DNA of 64,000 nucleotides, from the NCBI RefSeq assembly GCF_001641265.1, contig NW_020167551.1, positions 62,001-126,000 on the forward strand. The letters run 5' to 3'. Every line of letters starts with the position of its first letter. The first letter of the stretch is position 1. Of this stretch, positions 54,052 to 64,000 are shown in pieces. The stretch is from Pseudogymnoascus destructans (Eukaryota; Ascomycota; Leotiomycetes; Thelebolales; Thelebolaceae). Below the pieces are notes generated by a model. It made no database searches. It was given only the letters and a program-made list of their open reading frames with translations, and was not told where the DNA came from. A program made the translations under genes and the position numbers.

Positions 54052-55240
54052 CTACTCTGCCCCGGCTGTATTTTCGTACACCCAAAGTCCCAGTCGCTCC
54101 CCCGAGCCTGCAACTGCCTTCAAGGTCTCAACATCCTGCGCAACTTGGGCAGATAGCTTGGTTTCCAGGTCGCGGAGTTGTCTGGTAGTGTCGGAGCTTT
54201 GCTCAAGTACCGAAATCGCTGTCCTCACACCAAGGAGGATAGGCGCGACAGTTTGCAGCATAGAGTTACTCTCTACCTCCTGTATCCGTGCCGGGTCGGT
54301 TTTCCGGTTTTGAAGCATTCCCTCTAGCTCTTTGTCTTGTAGGCTAGCCAGAAGACTCTTGGCGTACTTCTCGACAGTGCCGTTCTCGTCTTTACCCCCT
54401 TGATGCTTTGCGTTGAGAGCACTTAGCTGCAGGAGCACGCCTATAACCTCCGGGCTTGTTCTTGGATCCTCGGAGTCAGTAACCCTTCCACCTGCATGTG
54501 CCTTGTCCTCCATGAGGATAGCAATCTGCTCGGCCATCGAAAGTGCCTTCTTGGTTTCCGCCTGGCTGAAGCCGTTGACCAGTGCACGATGCTGAATCCA
54601 CCACATCACCATCTTGGAAAGATCTCGGGTGTTGATCCGGAACCCGGTCTTTGATACTCTCCGCGCGCTTTCTAGGACGATATATTGGCGACCAGCCTGG
54701 CCAGCCTTTCTTACAAACTGCTCTAAAACCGTCCCGTCTGTAGCACGACCCGCGGAATGAAGGCCCTCAAGCAGGAGGGGGAAGTTGTCCCAATCTTTCT
54801 TGTCCTTCATTAACCCTAGCGCCTCACGTAACGCTATGCGCTGGTTTGGTACATCCTTCGTCCTGTTTATGTGCTTTAAACGTATTTCGTCCCCTCCTAT
54901 CTCCACCGTTACTGGGACCGTGTCCAGGCTTTTTTTATGTTTGAAGGAATAGACGAGATCACGATGCTGTTTCGACAAATGCGCCGGCAGGAAAACAGTG
55001 TTGCGGAATTTAGAGAGGATATTATCGAGTTCGGGAGATGATGTCGGTTGGAAGGTTGGGAAACCTGTGAATCTTATTAGAAGCTACTCTACTCTCATGT
55101 GCCAACTGTTAGGACTTACCGTGCTTTTGATGTGGAAGTGAGCTGGTGAAAGCCCGGCGCTGGCCCAATGTTGGACCAACGGCGTATTGCGAAGTGCGCT
55201 CCAACCGAGGGAGCGCTCTCTTAATCGTTATTCCGGACAT
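54052..55240 (-). CDS. Conserved protein, presumed mitochondrial, function unknown
   Basis: Exons 55240-55120 and 55064-54052 (55-nt intron) total 1134 nt, 377 residues. The start MSGITIKRALPRLERTSQYA plus QRRAFTSSLPHQKHG is a classic mitochondrial presequence with a likely cleavage site near the Ala-Phe. The rest is helical: NILSKFRNTVFLPAHLSKQH, TVEIGGDEIRLKHINRTKDV, ALREALGLMKDKKDWDNFPL, VLESARRVSKTGFRINTRDL and HRALVNGFSQAETKKALSMA. It ends with ERLGLWVYENTAGAE. I see no catalytic motif. The layout recalls helical-repeat proteins tied to mitochondrial translation, an inference strengthened by its divergent neighbour bL19m, but the function stays open. Confidence 0.8.
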
Positions 55241-55473
55241 ATTCGTTGATTGACAAAGTAAAATATTGTTTAATCCCTGACCTTTCTGAACTAAACTAAA
55301 ATTGAAGGTCTGGAGCCGTAAACTTGGCGGGCGGTGAGTAAATATGGGCAGTATCGCCTAAATTAGTCGAGCACGAACATTTTGAAAGGTGGACGAACTT
55401 AACCGCAGTGAGCTCAGACAAAGGCAAGTCGTCTTGTCCAGCCAACACAATGGCCTTATTATTTACACCGACA
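55241..55473. promoter_or_regulatory. 233-bp bidirectional promoter of two mitochondrial-type genes
   Basis: The starts at 55240 (minus) and 55474 (plus) face away from each other. Both products carry N-terminal targeting sequences, so shared control of mitochondrial function is plausible. Confidence 0.55.
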
Positions 55474-56211
55474 ATGCGTCCGCTGAGCTGCCTGAAGACG
55501 CTCCTGCGGCAAACCCGGCGGCAGAAGACGATAGCGAGGTCGTTGACAACATACCGTAAACCAGACCTAAACCGAGGTCTTCCGCTGGCAGCAGCTGTGG
55601 ATGCAGGAATGCCCCATGGTAAACTTTCCTTCCGTGAAATCTCACTCACAGTCATATATCTCCATCAATTGGAGGGCACAATGGACACTGCAGCCGACTA
55701 ATACTCTGTAGTCAACAGAAAGCTAAAGGCATACCCGCCTCCTCCATCTCCCGCAGCCAACTTTAAGAACCCAATTGGCGACCTTCACGCAGAACAAATT
55801 TCCGTCCTAGACCCTACTGGGGCACGCACACAGCTCTTCAGCAAAACCAGCCCCGAGGCAGCCAAGGTCGGCGATATTCTCCTCGTTCGTCAGAAGAACG
55901 GCGATCCATTTGCAGGCGTCTGCATCAACATCCGCCGCCGAGGCGTCGACACTGGCATTCTCCTCCGCAACGAGCTTACGAGAGTTGGCGTGGAGATGTG
56001 GTATAAGATCTACTCGCCAAATGTGGAGGGAATCGAAGTGGTGCAAAGACGGGTGAAGAGAGCGAGACGAGCACGTCTGACATACATGCGGAAGCCCAAG
56101 CACGATATGGGAAGCGTCCAGAATATCGTCCGGGCATATCAGAGATCGAGGTTGGGAGCACGATCGGGCAATAACAAGGGCGGGAAGAAGAAGGGAAAGG
56201 GAAGGAAATAA
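55474..56211 (+). CDS. Mitochondrial large-subunit ribosomal protein bL19m
   Basis: Exons 55474-55618 and 55712-56211 (93-nt intron) total 645 nt, 214 residues. The N-terminus MRPLSCLKTLLRQTRRQKTI is a presequence. The L19 core follows the intron: DPTGARTQLFSKTSPEAAKV, GDILLVRQKNGDPFAGVCIN, IRRRGVDTGILLRNELTRVG and VEMWYKIYSPNVEGIEVVQR. The C-terminus RRVKRARRARLTYMR and KGGKKKGKGRK is strongly basic. The protein sits at the interface of the mitoribosomal subunits. An upstream in-frame ATG at 55408 exists, but 55474 gives the better presequence. Confidence 0.93.
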
Positions 56212-56900
56212 GGAGCTGAGATGGTGTATAAATATGTATGGCGTTCAAATGTCGAGAAATTACTTGATTAGTTTACACTAGCAATTGCAGAAGTGACCAA
56301 ATCCTATCATTGACCGACCTCTCTTGAAACTTTTGGGCAGCACCTCTTCGGTGGAGTATCTTCAATGGGAAAGAGCGATGCTGATGCCAAGGGTCGTACT
56401 TGCCATAGCAAAGATGGTCCAAGTATATCTACGCCGAGTTGAAATATAAGATCTAAACTCAACTCCAGGGGTGCCGTCCGAGTCTGGCCTCGGTATCTAC
56501 GTCTATCCATCATACCACTAGCAGAAACACAGAGTTAATAAGGGCTTATTTGATGGCTGGTCAGACCAGGGAGGCGATTATAGAGATGGGCGTTATCGGC
56601 TCGAGCATACTCAATGGCTGTAGACATGATGTATTGATTTTCTGATCATGAGGGGTAACTTACCTCGAACCGAGAGCAAAAGTGACGCTTGAGCGATTGG
56701 AGCAGAGCGAATTTCCCTACGAAAGGTATAAAGTAGCTACCATGGTTTAGTTTATGTAGTGCTTAAGCCAAATCAAAGAGAAAGACCTACGCTTGCTCAT
56801 TCATGAAGTACCTCCCTCGCTGTGTAGTAATTGTGAAAACCACAAGCTCGTATTGTATTATTAAAAGGAACAAACTTATATTTAGTTAGCAAATTTCGGG
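56212..56900. other. Intergenic, no supported gene
   Basis: 690 bp of 3' flank; nothing recognisable. Confidence 0.4.
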
Positions 56901-57720
56901 CTATTTTTTTTTGGGGGGGGGGGGGGGGGTGCCTACTGTAGCTGTAGCAAAGAGCATTGCTTGGAATAGTAGCAACGATATCCTATGAGTTCCTTTATTA
57001 TCATCCTGCGTGTTCGAATACATGTCCCAGGACTGCCCTTCATCTAAGAGTGGCGTGCAAGGATGGACATGAAGGAAATAATGCCGTATAAACTGGTCGA
57101 GATGAGGCCCACTAGGAACGTGTAAACAGCCCTTTGACTCCAAGTATCTTACGTCACTTGGGGTTAACTTTACCAGTTCCCTTACCTCAAGAAATGGGTA
57201 GTAAGAAAACGTAACACTGCATTAAAGGCTAGTTCTCGAGAGAAGGGTGAAAAGTCCCCTATATTTAGTGGAATAGTCGATGGTCGAAATGGACACCTGT
57301 TGTCTTCGGTCTGGGGAGAGCAGCTATACGGCCCTAGAGACTATTAGAAAAAAGGTTGCTTTTTTGGTGATGTAGACAAGAACATGTTTGTCGTCGCCTT
57401 CTATATATGCCTCCCATGGATGTAACTCTGTTAGAGTTTCTGTACCTATCGGAGCTGAGGTTGTCAAGGCTGCCGAAGGAGGAGGCGGGAAAGTATGCCC
57501 TAGAGCTTGAATAAAAATATGAGATCAGTTAAAGGCGTGCCCATCGAAACGGAAGATGAGTGATGGAATGACAGACCTTCCGGAGGAGCTCCGTACAGTG
57601 CAGATGTGGTGATCTAGCCGGCAGTTGGTACAAGGGATGCCGTACTTTGCGGTCATGACACAAATGACATGCAATGCGAGCGCGTTTTCGCGGTGGCCAG
57701 GTGTTATGGAGGTGGATTGC
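56901..57720 (-). pseudogene. Zn2Cys6 transcription-factor relic
   Basis: Near 57690-57575 a fragment reads GIPCTNCRLDHHICTVRSSS, the second half of a fungal zinc-cluster, whose first cysteine pair has been lost. Further on, from about 57200 to 56935, the start of the fungal-specific regulatory domain is clear: YYPFLEVRELVKLTPSDVRY, LESKGCLHVPSGPHLDQFIR, HYFLHVHPCTPLLDEGQSWD and HRISLLLFQAMLFATATVGT. It ends in a run of 17 G. Between the two parts stops occur (near SRAV and RTSL). Live relatives are DNA-binding regulators; this copy is truncated and broken. Confidence 0.75.
56913..56929. repeat. Poly-G tract (17 G) preceded by T9
   Basis: A homopolymer run that truncates the homology of the transcription-factor relic. 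Its length is uncertain in any assembly. Confidence 0.8.
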
Positions 57721-57887
57721 ATATTGGGCCGCCTAGGTGGTATGATAAGCAACATCGGCAGAATAGGCTCGGCAGACCAGTCTCCTAATTGAAGCCTATG
57801 GTAATCCTTTGGCAAAGGATCAATTATATCAATCTTGAGTCCAATGCTGTAGACAAGGTGCGAAGGTAGGACGGGGAAATGGCGCAT

Positions 57888-58588
57888 TGGCTTAACCTAA
57901 AACGTTCTTAAGGATAGGGCAAAGGCGGGGGAGTGGGGTAGGTAAAGGCCCCGGGAAAGCGGATCTTATGGGGCGGATCTTACGCCTATAGAACTGAGAG
58001 CAGCCACAAGGTCTGCTAGCATTTTGGGATGGAGCGAATTGCCGGATTGCGGGCGGTTGTATGTCACCAATGGAACAATGCCATGGCTCAAAATCTCCAC
58101 CTTGACGTTATCATATCAAATGAAGCACCTCCATAACAACTTCAGCCTATAATGCGGCTACGTAGGCAGTGTTGTAGTTCTGTACATGCGGGCGAGATTA
58201 TAATATTCTAATATTATGGAAGGGTGGAGGTAGCTAGGAACTATATACCGATATTCGGATTATAGGAAACTACGAAGGTAGCAAGGAACCAGATACCGAT
58301 GTGCCAAATAACCAACTGTAACCCCGGTCCGAGAAGTTGCCGAACTATTGTCGCGCGAATAAGCTCTCTCCAACTCTATCTTTACTCTCCACTATTGAAG
58401 GCATCGTTCGGCCCAGGGAATCACTATACGGCATAACAGTAACAGGCATGGACGCAACTGCAGGTTCCCTGTCACAATCATAAACCTATCAACTATCAGT
58501 TTTATATCACCCCTGCCCCCCCTAATCTTTTACTTCTTTATTTACTTTACACTATCCATACGTCTACAAATCCACCAAACTTTTAACC
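57888..58588. other. Intergenic, no supported gene
   Basis: Only an approximate repeat of ACTATATACCGATATTCGG-like phrases near 58240 and 58290 (AGATACCGATGTGCC) is visible. Confidence 0.4.
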
Positions 58589-60506
58589 ATGGTACATTTT
58601 TACGATGCTGTACTCCAGCGACCGGACCGGTTCAATTTTGCAGTAGATGTTGTCGATTATTGGGCGGCCCGTCCCGACGACTTGGAGGCAATGTATTGGG
58701 TATCAAAAGACGCGTCTCAAAAGCGTTCCTTGACGTTTAAATACTTCTCACGCCAGTCTCATCGGGTCTCCGTTTTATTACAGCGCTTAGGCGTTAAAGA
58801 AGGCGAGACAATGGTTATGATCGTCCCTCGTGTACCAGCCAGCATGGTGAGAAATCCTGCCCTTAAAACTCCGGAGCTTGACCAGGCTAAGTAGATCACA
58901 AAAGGTGGGAAATCGCCGTTGGAGCTATTGGCAGCGGGGTAATTATCTCACCGGCGACTACCTTGTTGACCGAAAAAGATATTCAGTATCGCTGCGTCAA
59001 AAGCAAAGCCAGCGTGTGGTGCAAGCGTTGCCAAGTTCCTAGCAGTCCGGGATGCGTGTCCATCAGTTCGCACCGTACTGCTAGTAGGCGACGTTCCACA
59101 TCCAGGCGCCAATTCTTTCTAGGCATCTCTAGAACTTCTCGAGGCCGATGCTTCGGTGGAAGATGTTAGACAAGACTGGAATTCCCCGGCCCTGCTCTAC
59201 TTTACATCGGGCACATCTGGTCCACCGAAGATGGTGCGCCATAACCAGGTTTCATATCCATTAGGTCGGTTTCCTTGCACAAGCAGCTATAGTGTTAATA
59301 TCTAACAAGCCCAGCTCTCACTACCACAGCTAAGTCTTGGTATCAGCTAGCTCCAGGCAAGGTGCTTTGGAATACCGCAGAGCAAGGTCAAGACTCCTCG
59401 ACTGTACCAGGGCAATACAAAACCATAGGCTAATTATTACATTACAACAGGTGGGGCAAAGCTTCCTGGTCATTCTTTGGTGCATGGAATTGCGGAGCTA
59501 CTCTTTTTGTTTACGATGATCGCGAGCCATTCAACCCTCAGCGCCTTTTAAGGATACTTCATCGATATCCTGTCACAACCCTTTGCGCAGCTCCACTTGC
59601 ATATCGACAACTTGTCTTGCAAGAGGCTAAATAATACTATAAAGAATACCCTCCAATGGCTCTCTCGCATTGCACGGCCGCTGGAGAAGCTCTAAATGAT
59701 GAGGTTATAAGGCAATGGCATGCGATCAGCGGCATGGAGATCCGAGACGGATACGGTCAGACAGAGACAATTGTCCTCTGTGGAAACTTCAGTGGGTTCC
59801 CGATTCGTCCAGGTTCCATGGGGAAGCCAGCACCTACAGTAGCTCTTTCTTGATGGGTCGAAACTGCAGTCGGGGAAGTGAGAGATGGCAGTGTTGATAG
59901 ACGATATATCATCCAAAGAATTCTTCGGCATCTTCGATGGATACTTAAATGATGATGATACGGTTGGCCGGCGAGAAAAAATATTCACCAAGAATGGAGA
60001 GAGAAAAGTTTGGTACCTGACGGGAGACAAGGCGAGGAGGGATAACGACGGCTATTTCTGGTTTGTTGGTCGGTCAGACGATGTCATCAACTCTTCTGGA
60101 TATCGCATCGGTATGTTATTCTCTATTGATACACACACTCTCTCACCTCTACCCCCCAAAAAAAGAATTACTAACGGGTCGGCTTTGCAGGTCCCTTTGA
60201 AGTAGAATTGACTTTGAAACTACACCCATCAGTAGTTGAATCCGCCGTGATATCCTCTCCAGATCCAATCCGAGGGGAGGTCGTGAAGGCCTTTGTCGTT
60301 TTGACCCATGAATGAAAGACGTAAACCAGGGCTCACTAAGGAAAGAGCTACAAGATTACTGCAAAAAGAATGCTGCGCCATACAAGTATCCGCGCAAGAT
60401 CCAGTTTGTGCCTTTGGATTTTTTACCCAGGACAGTGAGTGGGAAAATTCAAAGAAACGAGCTTAGGAAAATGGAGTGGAAAACTGAGACTAAAGCAAGA
60501 CTATGA
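58589..60506 (+). pseudogene. Acyl-CoA synthetase (ACSM/AMP-ligase) relic
   Basis: The gene begins well: MVHFYDAVLQRPDRFNFAVD, DDLEAMYWVSKDASQKRSLT, VLLQRLGVKEGETMVMIVPR, then an intron (about 58844-58904). Exon 2 (WEIAVGAIGSGVIISPATTL, EKDIQYRCVKSKASV) soon shifts frame. Later pieces are the AMP-binding signature LYFTSGTSGPPKMVRHNQVS (about 59200), TLCAAPLAYRQLVLQEAK-like followed by a TAA, ALSHCTAAGEALNDEVIRQW, RDGYGQTETIVLCGNFSG, GSMGKPAPTVALS then TGA, WYLTGDKARRDNDGYFWFVG, RSDDVINSSGYRIG and FLPRTVSGKIQRNELRKMEW. At least four frame breaks or stops separate them. Live relatives activate medium-chain or aromatic acids with CoA; this one is not functional. Confidence 0.85.
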
Positions 60507-60987
60507 ATATATATGGTTATAGAGCAGGGAATCAAGGCTACCTTTCTTTGTTGTATCTAGTCTCGAGCATATAATATGTATTTTCAAACTCGTCAAGATA
60601 GCCTCAGCGTATGAGCGAGCCAATCTGTAAACCTCATCTCCTTCGGTACATTGGTATATTTTAGCCGCTTGGGTTGTCTATGCTGCACGGGACAAGCAGG
60701 ACGTGCTTAAATAACATTTGAATTATAGCTAACTTAGCTTATGTGCAATCTCAAGCAAAGAGTTGCGATATGATATAGCACCCCCAACCTCAGCTCACTT
60801 CTATTTCTCCGCTAAAAATACAGCCCCACGTTCTCCTCATGCTCCAACACCAAAACTCGATATGCTTGCTTTCATTCGTATAATGCTCCAACAGTAAAAG
60901 CCCACCCAACATGTAACACCCACGCGAAGCCACGCCCAAAAATTCTCGTCTGTCTCAACGCCGCCAAATATAATGCTTTCATCGACC
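60507..60987. other. Intergenic, 3' flank of CTK1-like gene
   Basis: 480 bp with nothing recognised. Confidence 0.45.
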
Positions 60988-63900
60988 TCACATGGCCTCC
61001 TTCTCCGGAAGCGGCGGCGGAGGCATGGTCTGCAACCTCTTCGCATCCCGCTCCATCGCCTCACTGTCAGAAGGGGGCCTCTTGCGCTCCTTCTCCCGCG
61101 CGGCCTCCTTCTGGACTGCCCGCCTCGCCTCTTTGTCGCGTTTCTCGTTCTCCTTCCGCAGCGCCTTGGATTCAAATTCGTGCCAGTCGCCTTCTAGGGT
61201 TTGGAGTCTGCGGCCATATGTTAGCTTTATGAGTATATGGAAGTATGGGATGGGAACTTACTCTATCGCTTGCTGCGGCGCCGGTTCCTCGACAGCGAAG
61301 TACGGGTGCTCCAGCACATCGCCCGCAGTCGGTCGCTTCGCGGGGTCGTACTGGAACATCGCTTCGAGGAGTTCGTATGCAGCGGGCGTAACTCTTTCCT
61401 TGTACTTATCGGCGAACACGTTCGGCCGACGGGCAGTCGGGCGCAGGAGCTCGAACCACTGCATGTCCTTCAGGCCGGGCCAGTCGCGCGAGTTGGGGGT
61501 GCCGAGGATGGCGTAGATCTTGTCGAGTTGACTGATCTCGCCGCCGTCACCAGGGAAGATGGCGTGGCGTGTGAAGATTTCGACGAGCACGCAGGCGGCG
61601 CTCCAGATGTCTACCGCAGGTCCGTATTGTGTCTCGCCGAGCAGAAGCTCAGGGGAGCGGTACCAGATGGTGATAACACGGTTAGTATAGTCCAGCTGTC
61701 GGCGTTTGGCATAGAAGCGAGCAAGGCCGAAATCAGCAAGCTTTAATTGTCCTTCATTGCTGACGAGGATATTTGCGGCCTTGATATCGCGATGGAGAAC
61801 ACCGCGTCGATGGAGGTAGTCTAGCCCTTCGAACATCTGTTTCGCAAGGTCCTTCTTCTGAGCGGGGTTGAGTTTGAACGTTGGGTGGTTAAGCAGGCCA
61901 GTCAAATCGTGGGAGAGATATTCAAAGACCATGAAGCAATCATTCTTCTCCACCATAACCTCTTGGAGCATGACGACATTGACGTGCTTCAGTGATTGCA
62001 GGAGTTTAATCTCTCGCACAGCAGTCACTGGGAATCCATCTCTCTCGCCTTCCATGCGGATCTTCTTCAGAGCAACCAACTTCTTTGTGTAGACGTGGAT
62101 GGCTTTGAACACTTTGCCGTAGGTCCCAGAACCTACGACAGATTCATTACCCGGTTTCCTGAAGTACACAGAGTCGAATGTCTTAAACTCGTCTGGGAGA
62201 ATGGGTTTCGCTTTTAACCGTTTCATGATCTTTTTTACCATCCGAGGTGCAGGTGGTTTTTGGGGTGGAGGTGGCTCGCGATACTCCCGAGTTGCTGGAG
62301 GTTCACGGTACTCTCTGGGTGCAGGGGGCTCTCGGAACTCCCTACAAGGTGGAGGTTCTCGGAACTCTCGTGGTTCCCGACCGCGTGGTTCTCGTAGTTC
62401 GCGGTGGTCGCGAGGTTCACGAGGTTCCCGCTCACGAGGGCCACGAGAGTCGCGGTAGTCATGCCTCCTTGATGAGGCAGGAGCAGTGGGGATGTGACGC
62501 GACGCATTGTGCGCTGGATCTATCTTGGTTGGCCCACGTACGGGTACTTTGTCTAGCTTCTGCGATATTTCGGGCTTCGGTGTAGCTGGAGCAGCTTTTT
62601 GGGATGCTTTGAAAGCAAAGCTAAACTTGTTCGCACTTGTTGGTGTGGGCCTATCTGGTGGAGGCATTTCGTCCTCGACATCAGTCTTCTTCGAGGTATC
62701 TTCGACCTGTAGGTCCTTGGATGGCCGGAAGAGGTCCTCCTCTTCCACGTCTTCCACTTGTTTCGTCTCCTCGGGCCCCGTGTGAGGAATCGACTCTTGG
62801 GAAGGCTGCCCCGTTGGGGATGCGTGCTGAGGAGTTACGTTGCCCGAACTGTTGTTTTGGCCCCGACCAGTGCCTTGCTGGCTGGCATTCCAGTGTAGAT
62901 TCTGGAAGTGTCCGCCACGACCTCTAAAACCACCTCGGAATCCGCCTCGAGGACCGCCACGGTAGTTCTGTTGTGGTGGCGGCTGATGCTGCATACCCGG
63001 TCCAGGATACTGTGGCGAGTGGTTTTGTGGAGGATAGTATTTGCCTTGTGGCGGCCCTTGAGGGGGTTGAGGGTAGCCTTGATTGTAGTTTGGAGGATAT
63101 TGTCTGTGATGATTTATCAGTGATGCTTAATAATAATTGTCGAATAAAAGTGGACCTACTGTTGTGGAGAATACTGATGTCCTTGAGGAGGACCCCATCC
63201 TCCTCCTCTACCAGCCGGCGGATAGGGTGATTGTTGCGGGGATCCGTGATAAGATGAATTAGGAGAAATGTGCTGTGGCGACTGCGAATACTGATTTGTA
63301 GGACCTTGATTGTACTGAGGTTTCAACGGGAAAGCCGCTTGCATCTGGTTTGGATGATGGTAGCCTGGTCCATACGCATATCCACCACGCCCATTCATCT
63401 TTGTATCTTCGACGTCGATGCTATTGGCCCCAGACGCAGTTTGTTGGTCTGGACGGTATTTGTCGCGGGTCGGCCTACCATGCCTTGAAAGGCTGGAGGA
63501 TGTCGTCCCCGATTCCCAGCGACCCCTCGAAGGCCTGGGGGACGTCGAGCCCGATGATTTCTGTCTGTCTGGTCTTGGTGACCTGTTATCGCGAGATCTC
63601 GAGCGATGTCTCCGAGAATTTTGATCGGATGACTTTGGGTGTTGGGACCGGTGACGGTGGCGTCGCTCGCGATGAGTGCTATCACGATCACTGACACTTC
63701 GATTACGGCCGTCGGCGGGCTCTCTTGGAGGACTGAGTGGTCCGTGAGTAGGCAGCGTCTCTCTGCGTGGAGATCTGGATCGCTCCTCCCTTTCTGGTGC
63801 AGCGGACTTGCCCTTATCTTTCTCAGGCGTTTGGATGGATGAACGCCTGTCGCGAGGCCAGTTTACTCGACTCGGAGATGTCTCGTGGCGAGAGCTTTCA

Positions 63901-64000
63901 ATGCGTGACACCGATTTGGATGTCGAATGACGTCTTTCGCGACTTCGACTCTCTCTTCGACGTTTTCGATGGCCTCTTTCCCTCGATGGACTGCGGCTCG
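60988..64000 (-). CDS. ctk1: CTD kinase subunit alpha, CTK1/CDK12 type (5' end outside window)
   Basis: Exons seen: 64000 (edge) to 63160, 63103-61262 and 61207-60988. The N-terminal part is RS-rich (RERGHRKRRRESRSRERRHS) and open to the edge, so the true start lies to the right. Then follow a Gln/Pro/Tyr-rich stretch, a short RGG box (GGPRGGFRGGFRGRGG) and a repeated Arg-Glu-Pro segment (REPREFREPPPCREFREPP). The kinase has VGSGTYGKVFKAIH, the Lys of VALKKIRME, the PVTAVREIKLL helix of cyclin-dependent kinases, HRDIKAANIL, DFGLARFY and the T-loop TNRVITIWYRSPELLLG. The tail after the last intron is charged (RKENEKRDKEARRAVQKEAA). CTK1 phosphorylates Ser2 of the RNA polymerase II tail during elongation, with a cyclin partner. 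The long disordered N-terminus fits fungal relatives. Confidence 0.93.

Noticed and set aside
1..64000. CRISPR arrays, bacterial operons, tRNA and rRNA genes
   Set aside because: The direct repeats present are micro- or minisatellites, gene structure is eukaryotic, and I found no convincing tRNA cloverleaf by eye. A tRNAscan-SE run would be needed to exclude tRNAs fully.

Overview
This window comes from the nuclear genome of a filamentous ascomycete (Pezizomycotina). I infer Eurotiales (Aspergillus/Penicillium relatives) from gene style, but the sequence alone does not prove it. Most introns are 45-75 nt with GT..AG ends, genes lie on both strands without operons, and the gene set is eukaryotic: TFIID, TFIIIC, condensin, SNARE, mitochondrial Oxa1 and SDH, and Rag GTPase. 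All exon coordinates were assembled by hand by joining reading frames at GT/AG pairs. For most multi-exon genes the summed exon length is an exact multiple of three.

Layout. 1-13 kb is an accessory, transposon-rich stretch. It holds a truncated DUF7025/AAA-type gene, a small unknown gene, a compact SRPK-like kinase, a Fot1/pogo DNA transposon split by a solo LTR, a copper P-type ATPase relic split by a second solo LTR and joined to an unknown acidic protein gene, and a decayed SAM methyltransferase. 13-22.5 kb is a conserved block: Oxa1-type insertase, Gtr1 GTPase, QTRT2 and an LCCL membrane protein, with a small transposase fossil. 22.8-24.6 kb is a second pogo-like element, full of stops but with its inverted ends and TA target duplication still visible. 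26-56 kb is a dense core block: URC4/DUF1688, TAF11, GTP cyclohydrolase I, thymidylate kinase, TAF6, SDH3, a METTL25-like methyltransferase, Tlg1-type SNARE, PP2A B56 subunit, TFIIIC subunit 5, a NAP/SET-like histone chaperone, condensin Ycg1, a mitochondrial cysteine synthase, a conserved presumed mitochondrial protein and mitochondrial ribosomal protein bL19. 56-60.5 kb is a graveyard with a Zn2Cys6 transcription-factor relic and a broken acyl-CoA synthetase. The window ends in the CTK1/CDK12-like kinase, cut at the right edge.

Several neighbours are divergent pairs sharing short promoters: CDC8/TAF6, METTL25-like/TLG1, B56/TFIIIC5, YCG1/cysteine synthase, and the mitochondrial protein/bL19m pair. 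The genes are mostly housekeeping and do not form one pathway, though basal transcription is over-represented (TAF11, TAF6, TFIIIC5, CTK1).

I found no new defence or biosynthetic system. The best discoveries are structural: two solo LTRs with perfect 5-bp target duplications whose removal restores the host reading frames, a 144-bp hAT-like MITE with a perfect 8-bp duplication, two abutting hairpins, and a chimeric gene created at an ATPase relic.
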